A DNA stretch of 64,000 bases from Immundisolibacter cernigliae. GTDB taxonomy: Bacteria > Pseudomonadota > Gammaproteobacteria > Immundisolibacterales > Immundisolibacteraceae. Where the stretch lies: the NCBI RefSeq assembly GCF_001697225.1, contig NZ_CP014671.1, forward strand, positions 2,046,001 through 2,110,000. The letters run 5' to 3'. The position numbers and the translations under genes were made by a program. Below the pieces are notes generated by a model that was not told the DNA's origin, ran no database searches, and was given only the letters and a program-made list of their open reading frames with translations. This document shows, piece by piece, positions 61,386-64,000 of this stretch; the stretch's first letter is position 1, and the number at the start of each line of letters is the position of its first letter.

Positions 61386-61776
61386 TCTATGCCCGGGCCG
61401 CTCGGCCCGGCTGACCGCGCTGGCCTGGCTGCTGCATCTGGGTGGCCTTATCGGGCTGCTTTACGTCACGCCGCCGCTGGCCTGGCCGCTCGCCACGGCG
61501 CTGATCGGCCTCGCGCTGTGGCGGGCCTTGTCCGACAGACCCGGCGATGTGCTGCGCGCCCAGGGCCAGATGGACGGTGAATGGACGCTGACCCGCCGCG
61601 ATGGACGGCGTCAGACCGGCTGGCAGGTTGAGCCCCAGCGGTCGTTCTGTCACCCGTGGCTGGTGATTCTGGCGCTGCGAAACGAGCGGCAAAGGCTTTA
61701 TCTGCCGCTGGCGGCCGACGCCGTCGGCGCCGATGCGCTGCGGCGGCTGCGCGTCAGCCTGCGCGGGGCGGGCTGA
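61378..61776 (+). CDS. YgfX-like (CptA) inner-membrane protein
   Basis: A 132-aa protein with two N-terminal membrane spans (about 14-30 and 34-49) and a cytoplasmic C-terminal part with [18 protein letters not shown] and LRRLRVSLR. Position directly after sdhE matches the sdhE-ygfX pair. In E. coli YgfX (CptA) was proposed to be a toxin neutralised by SdhE/CptB, a role that is debated. Sequence conservation is low, so assignment relies partly on context. Confidence 0.7.
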   Translation: MHDLCPGRSARLTALAWLLHLGGLIGLLYVTPPLAWPLATALIGLALWRALSDRPGDVLRAQGQMDGEWTLTRRDGRRQTGWQVEPQRSFCHPWLVILALRNERQRLYLPLAADAVGADALRRLRVSLRGAG

Positions 61777-63367
61777 GCAGGGTCGGTCGCGGCGGCCGGG
61801 CATCGCTCAGCTGTGGGCAATCCAGGCTGTAATGCAGGCCGCGGCTCTCGCGCCGCTGCTGCGCCGAGCGCACGATCAACTCGGCCACCAGCACCAGGTT
61901 GCGCAGCTCGATCAGGTCGTTGCTGACGCGGAAATTGGCGTAGTACTCGTGAATCTCGCGCGCCAGCAGCTGCACCCGGCTCAAGGCCCGCGCCAGGCGC
62001 TTGTCGGTGCGCACGATGCCGACGTAATCCCACATGGCGCGCCGCAGCTCCTGCCAGTTGTGGGCGACCACCACTTCCTCATCGGAGTCGGTCACCTGGC
62101 TCTCGTCCCAGGGCGGGATGGCGATGTCGCCGCCGGTGGCGGGCGGACCGGCCAGAATGTCGGCGGCGGCGGCCTGCGCAAACACCAGGCACTCCAGCAG
62201 CGAGTTGCTGGCCAGGCGATTGGCACCGTGCAGGCCGGTGTAGGCCGCCTCGCCGACCGTATACAGGCCGGCCACGTCGGTGCGGCCGGCCAAGTCGGTC
62301 ACCACGCCACCGCACAGGTAGTGCGCGGCGGGCACCACCGGAATCGGCTCGCGCGTGATGTCGATGCCCAGCTCCAGGCAGCGCGCGGCGATGGTCGGAA
62401 AATGCTCGTGAATGAAGGCCGCCGGCTGGTGGCTGATGTCCAGGTACACGCAGTCCAGGCCCAGGCGCTTCATCTCGCTGTCGATGGCGCGCGCCACCAC
62501 GTCGCGCGGGGCCAGCTCCAGTCGGTCGTCGTAGCGCTGCATGAAGCGCTCGCCGCCGGGCAGGCACAGGCGGCCGCCCTCGCCGCGCAGGGCCTCCGAA
62601 ATCAGAAAATTCTTGGCCTTGGGGTGATACAGGCAGGTCGGATGGAACTGGATGAATTCCATGTTGCCGACCCGGCAACCGGCCCGCCAGGCCATGGCGA
62701 TACCATCACCGGTGGCTACGTCCGGGTTGCTGGTGTACAGGTACACCTTGCCGGTGCCGCCGGTGGCCAGCACCACCGCGCGGCCGCGAAACACCTTGAC
62801 CTTGCCGCTGCGCCGGTCGAGCACATAAGCGCCCAGGCAGCGATTCGGCTCCTTGCCCAGACGAGCGGTGGTAATCAGGTCGATCGCGATGTGGTGGTCG
62901 TGCAGGGTGATGTTCGGGTGCGCACGGACCTTGTCCTCCAGCGTAGTGGTGATGGCCCGTCCGGTGGAGTCGGCCGCATGAATGATGCGCCGCTGCCCGT
63001 GGCCGCCCTCGCGCGTGAGGTGGTAGTCGTCGAACGGGCCGTTGCCGCCCGGCTCGGTCAGGCGGGTGAAGGCCACGCCCTGGTCGATCAGCCAGGCGAT
63101 GGCCTCGCGACTGCGCTCGACCGTGAAACGCACCGCCGCTTCGTCGCACAAACCGGCACCGGCCACCAAGGTGTCCGCGACGTGCGATTCCACTGAATCC
63201 TGGTCGCCCAGCACGGCCGCCACGCCGCCCTGCGCGTACAGGCTCGAGCCCTCGGTGAGCGGTCCCTTGGCCAGCATGCACACCGGTGCGTGGTCTGCCA
63301 GGCGCAGGGCCAGGCTCAGGCCTGCGGCCCCGCCGCCGATGATGAGCACCTGTTCGCTGGTCGACAT
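61754..63367 (-). CDS. nadB: L-aspartate oxidase
   Basis: Flavoenzyme of 537 aa that oxidises aspartate to iminoaspartate for NAD synthesis. Its N-terminal FAD motif GGGAAG is at 11-16, it has SSLYAQGG, and the SdhA-like HPTCLYHP and [18 protein letters not shown]. The ATG beginning MSTSEQVLI is used; the frame runs 144 bases further up without family similarity. It overlaps the 3-prime end of ygfX by 23 bases, tail to tail. Divergent from rpoE, the standard arrangement. Confidence 0.96.
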   Translation of the reverse strand: MSTSEQVLIIGGGAAGLSLALRLADHAPVCMLAKGPLTEGSSLYAQGGVAAVLGDQDSVESHVADTLVAGAGLCDEAAVRFTVERSREAIAWLIDQGVAFTRLTEPGGNGPFDDYHLTREGGHGQRRIIHAADSTGRAITTTLEDKVRAHPNITLHDHHIAIDLITTARLGKEPNRCLGAYVLDRRSGKVKVFRGRAVVLATGGTGKVYLYTSNPDVATGDGIAMAWRAGCRVGNMEFIQFHPTCLYHPKAKNFLISEALRGEGGRLCLPGGERFMQRYDDRLELAPRDVVARAIDSEMKRLGLDCVYLDISHQPAAFIHEHFPTIAARCLELGIDITREPIPVVPAAHYLCGGVVTDLAGRTDVAGLYTVGEAAYTGLHGANRLASNSLLECLVFAQAAAADILAGPPATGGDIAIPPWDESQVTDSDEEVVVAHNWQELRRAMWDYVGIVRTDKRLARALSRVQLLAREIHEYYANFRVSNDLIELRNLVLVAELIVRSAQQRRESRGLHYSLDCPQLSDARPPRPTLLSPPRAG

Positions 63368-63390
63368 GTGAACGCGCCGAGGGGTGGGCC

Positions 63391-63420
63391 TTGAACTGGT
63401 AAAATTCCTCGCAATGTAAC
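63391..63420 (+). promoter_or_regulatory. Possible sigma-70 promoter of the rpoE leader
   Basis: TTGAAC, 18-base spacer, TGTAAC, 44 bases before the leader ORF. No sigma-E type promoter (GGAACTT/TCTGA at 15-19 spacing) was recognised here. Confidence 0.35.
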
Positions 63421-63422
63421 AA

Positions 63423-63439
63423 AAGCGCAATCTGCGCTT
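63423..63439 (+). other. Short hairpin in the rpoE leader
   Basis: AAGCGCA and TGCGCTT form a perfect 7-bp inverted repeat with a three-base loop, between the possible promoter and the leader ORF. It may be an RNA structure or operator; role unknown. Confidence 0.45.
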
Positions 63440-63463
63440 CACCAATTGCCCAGGGAGACATGC

Positions 63464-63574
63464 ATGGCTCGCCACGGCTGCCGGGCGACGCGTCGCATCC
63501 GCCCTGCCCACCCACGCTTGTTTTTGCTGCCGCCGGTTCGGTGCGCGGCAGGATCGACTGCGACATCCCGATGA
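63464..63574 (+). CDS. Arginine-rich leader ORF overlapping rpoE
   Basis: A 36-codon frame ([20 protein letters not shown]...ATSR) whose ATG lies six bases after GGGAG, the best ribosome site in this region, and whose TGA overlaps the rpoE ATG (ATGA). This is the geometry expected for translational coupling. In E. coli rpoE is likewise preceded by a coupled leader ORF, rseD. An ATG four bases upstream would instead make RpoE 37 residues longer, in frame, but its spacing to the ribosome site is too short. Not proven to be translated. Confidence 0.55.
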   Translation: MARHGCRATRRIRPAHPRLFLLPPVRCAAGSTATSR

Positions 63575-64000
63575 CCACTTTTGGCGAAGCCAAACCAGGT
63601 GACGACGACAGCGCCATCGACCTGGAACTGGTACGCCGCGTTCAACGCGGCGAGAAACGCGCCTTTGATCTGCTGGTAAGCAAATATCAGGTGCGTGTGG
63701 CCAAACTGGTCGGCCGGCTGGTGTCCGATCGCTCCGAAGCCCAGGATGTCACGCAGGAGGCGTTCATCAAGGCCTACCGGGCGCTGCCCAATTTTCGGGG
63801 CGACAGCGCGTTCTACACGTGGCTGTACCGAATTGCGGTCAATTCCGCCAAGAATCATTTGGTGGCAAGATCGCGCCGCCCGCCCACCGACGATGTCGAC
63901 ATCACCGACGGTGACGTCGAGGCTGCCGGTGTGGTGATGGCGGACATGGCAACTCCCGAGTCCTACGCCGTACGTGACCAGCTTCAGTCGGCGCTGGGGC
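63571..64000 (+). CDS. rpoE: RNA polymerase sigma factor RpoE, N-terminal part (runs off window)
   Basis: Extracytoplasmic-stress sigma factor. About 143 residues are visible, with [55 protein letters not shown] (sigma region 2) and the start of the linker. The ATG has no ribosome site of its own other than that of the leader ORF. Region 4 and any rseA-like anti-sigma gene lie beyond the right edge. Confidence 0.94.
   Translation, partial: MTTFGEAKPGDDDSAIDLELVRRVQRGEKRAFDLLVSKYQVRVAKLVGRLVSDRSEAQDVTQEAFIKAYRALPNFRGDSAFYTWLYRIAVNSAKNHLVARSRRPPTDDVDITDGDVEAAGVVMADMATPESYAVRDQLQSALG

Noticed and set aside
63368..63470. Sigma-E autoregulated promoter before rpoE
   Set aside because: A GAACT is present, but no TCTGA-like -10 at 15-19 bases; the only TCTGC is 33 bases away.
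63460..63571. In-frame ATG giving RpoE 37 extra N-terminal residues
   Set aside because: It lies two bases from the ribosome site, too close, and the extra residues do not fit sigma factors; the ATG four bases later has proper spacing but is in the leader frame.

Overview
This window is GC-rich chromosomal DNA from a bacterium, most likely a gammaproteobacterium. The evidence is gene order typical of that class: dcd-mrp-metG, sdhCDAB, hrcA-grpE-dnaK-dnaJ-dapB, nadK-recN, fur facing away from bamE, glyA-nrdR-ribD-ribE-ribBA-ribH-nusB-thiL-pgpA, recA-recX-alaS-lysC-csrA-tRNA-Ser-tRNA-Arg, and ygfZ / sdhE-ygfX / nadB / rpoE. An aromatic-ring dioxygenase pair and a XylR/DmpR-type sigma-54 activator suggest some capacity for aromatic compounds. 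A hydrocarbon-degrading lineage such as Immundisolibacter would fit, but that is a guess, not something read from the sequence. No phage, insertion sequence or CRISPR array is visible.

Layout. 1-9.7 kb: the start of selO (running off the left edge), then a metabolic block: a secreted dienelactone hydrolase-like protein, a secreted haem-motif/beta-propeller protein, a large fused 2-oxoacid:ferredoxin oxidoreductase of the indolepyruvate type, a divergent short-chain dehydrogenase, and a gamma-glutamyltransferase. A scrap that may be the tail of a DyP peroxidase and a bidirectional terminator close it. 9.8-22.5 kb: mlaA, dcd, mrp, metG, an ArsC-like gene, dksA, sdhCDAB, zapE, rsmJ, an ACR3 arsenite pump and a CBS protein. 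22.5-31.9 kb: the accessory part. It holds a phosphodiesterase-like enzyme, ring-hydroxylating dioxygenase alpha and beta, and a signalling module (Crp/Fnr regulator, CHASE2 nucleotide cyclase, a FecR/TPR/beta-barrel outer-membrane protein and a small lipoprotein). 32-50.8 kb: housekeeping genes in compact operons (chaperones, NAD kinase, RecN, Fur, BamE, GlyA, riboflavin synthesis). 50.8-53.1 kb: a sigma-54 activator, then a 620-base gene-free stretch holding a possible sigma-54 promoter, several hairpins and a strong terminator, read here as a candidate small RNA. 53.2-64 kb: recA to csrA, two tRNAs, an InaA-like kinase, ygfZ, sdhE, ygfX, nadB and the start of rpoE behind a short overlapping leader ORF.

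How the genes work together. sdhCDAB needs the FAD-attachment factor SdhE, encoded 45 kb away. hrcA, grpE and dnaK/dnaJ form the heat-shock cluster, with a sigma-32-like promoter before dnaK and a terminator between dnaK and dnaJ. The riboflavin run supplies FMN/FAD. CsrA and the rpoE leader may be linked, because rpoE of E. coli is translationally coupled to a leader ORF. The most original parts are the cyclase/FecR/barrel module, the putative sigma-54-driven RNA, the rpoE leader ORF, and a DNA-glycosylase-like protein ending in a four-cysteine cluster. Functions are inferred from motifs read by eye; no database search was run.
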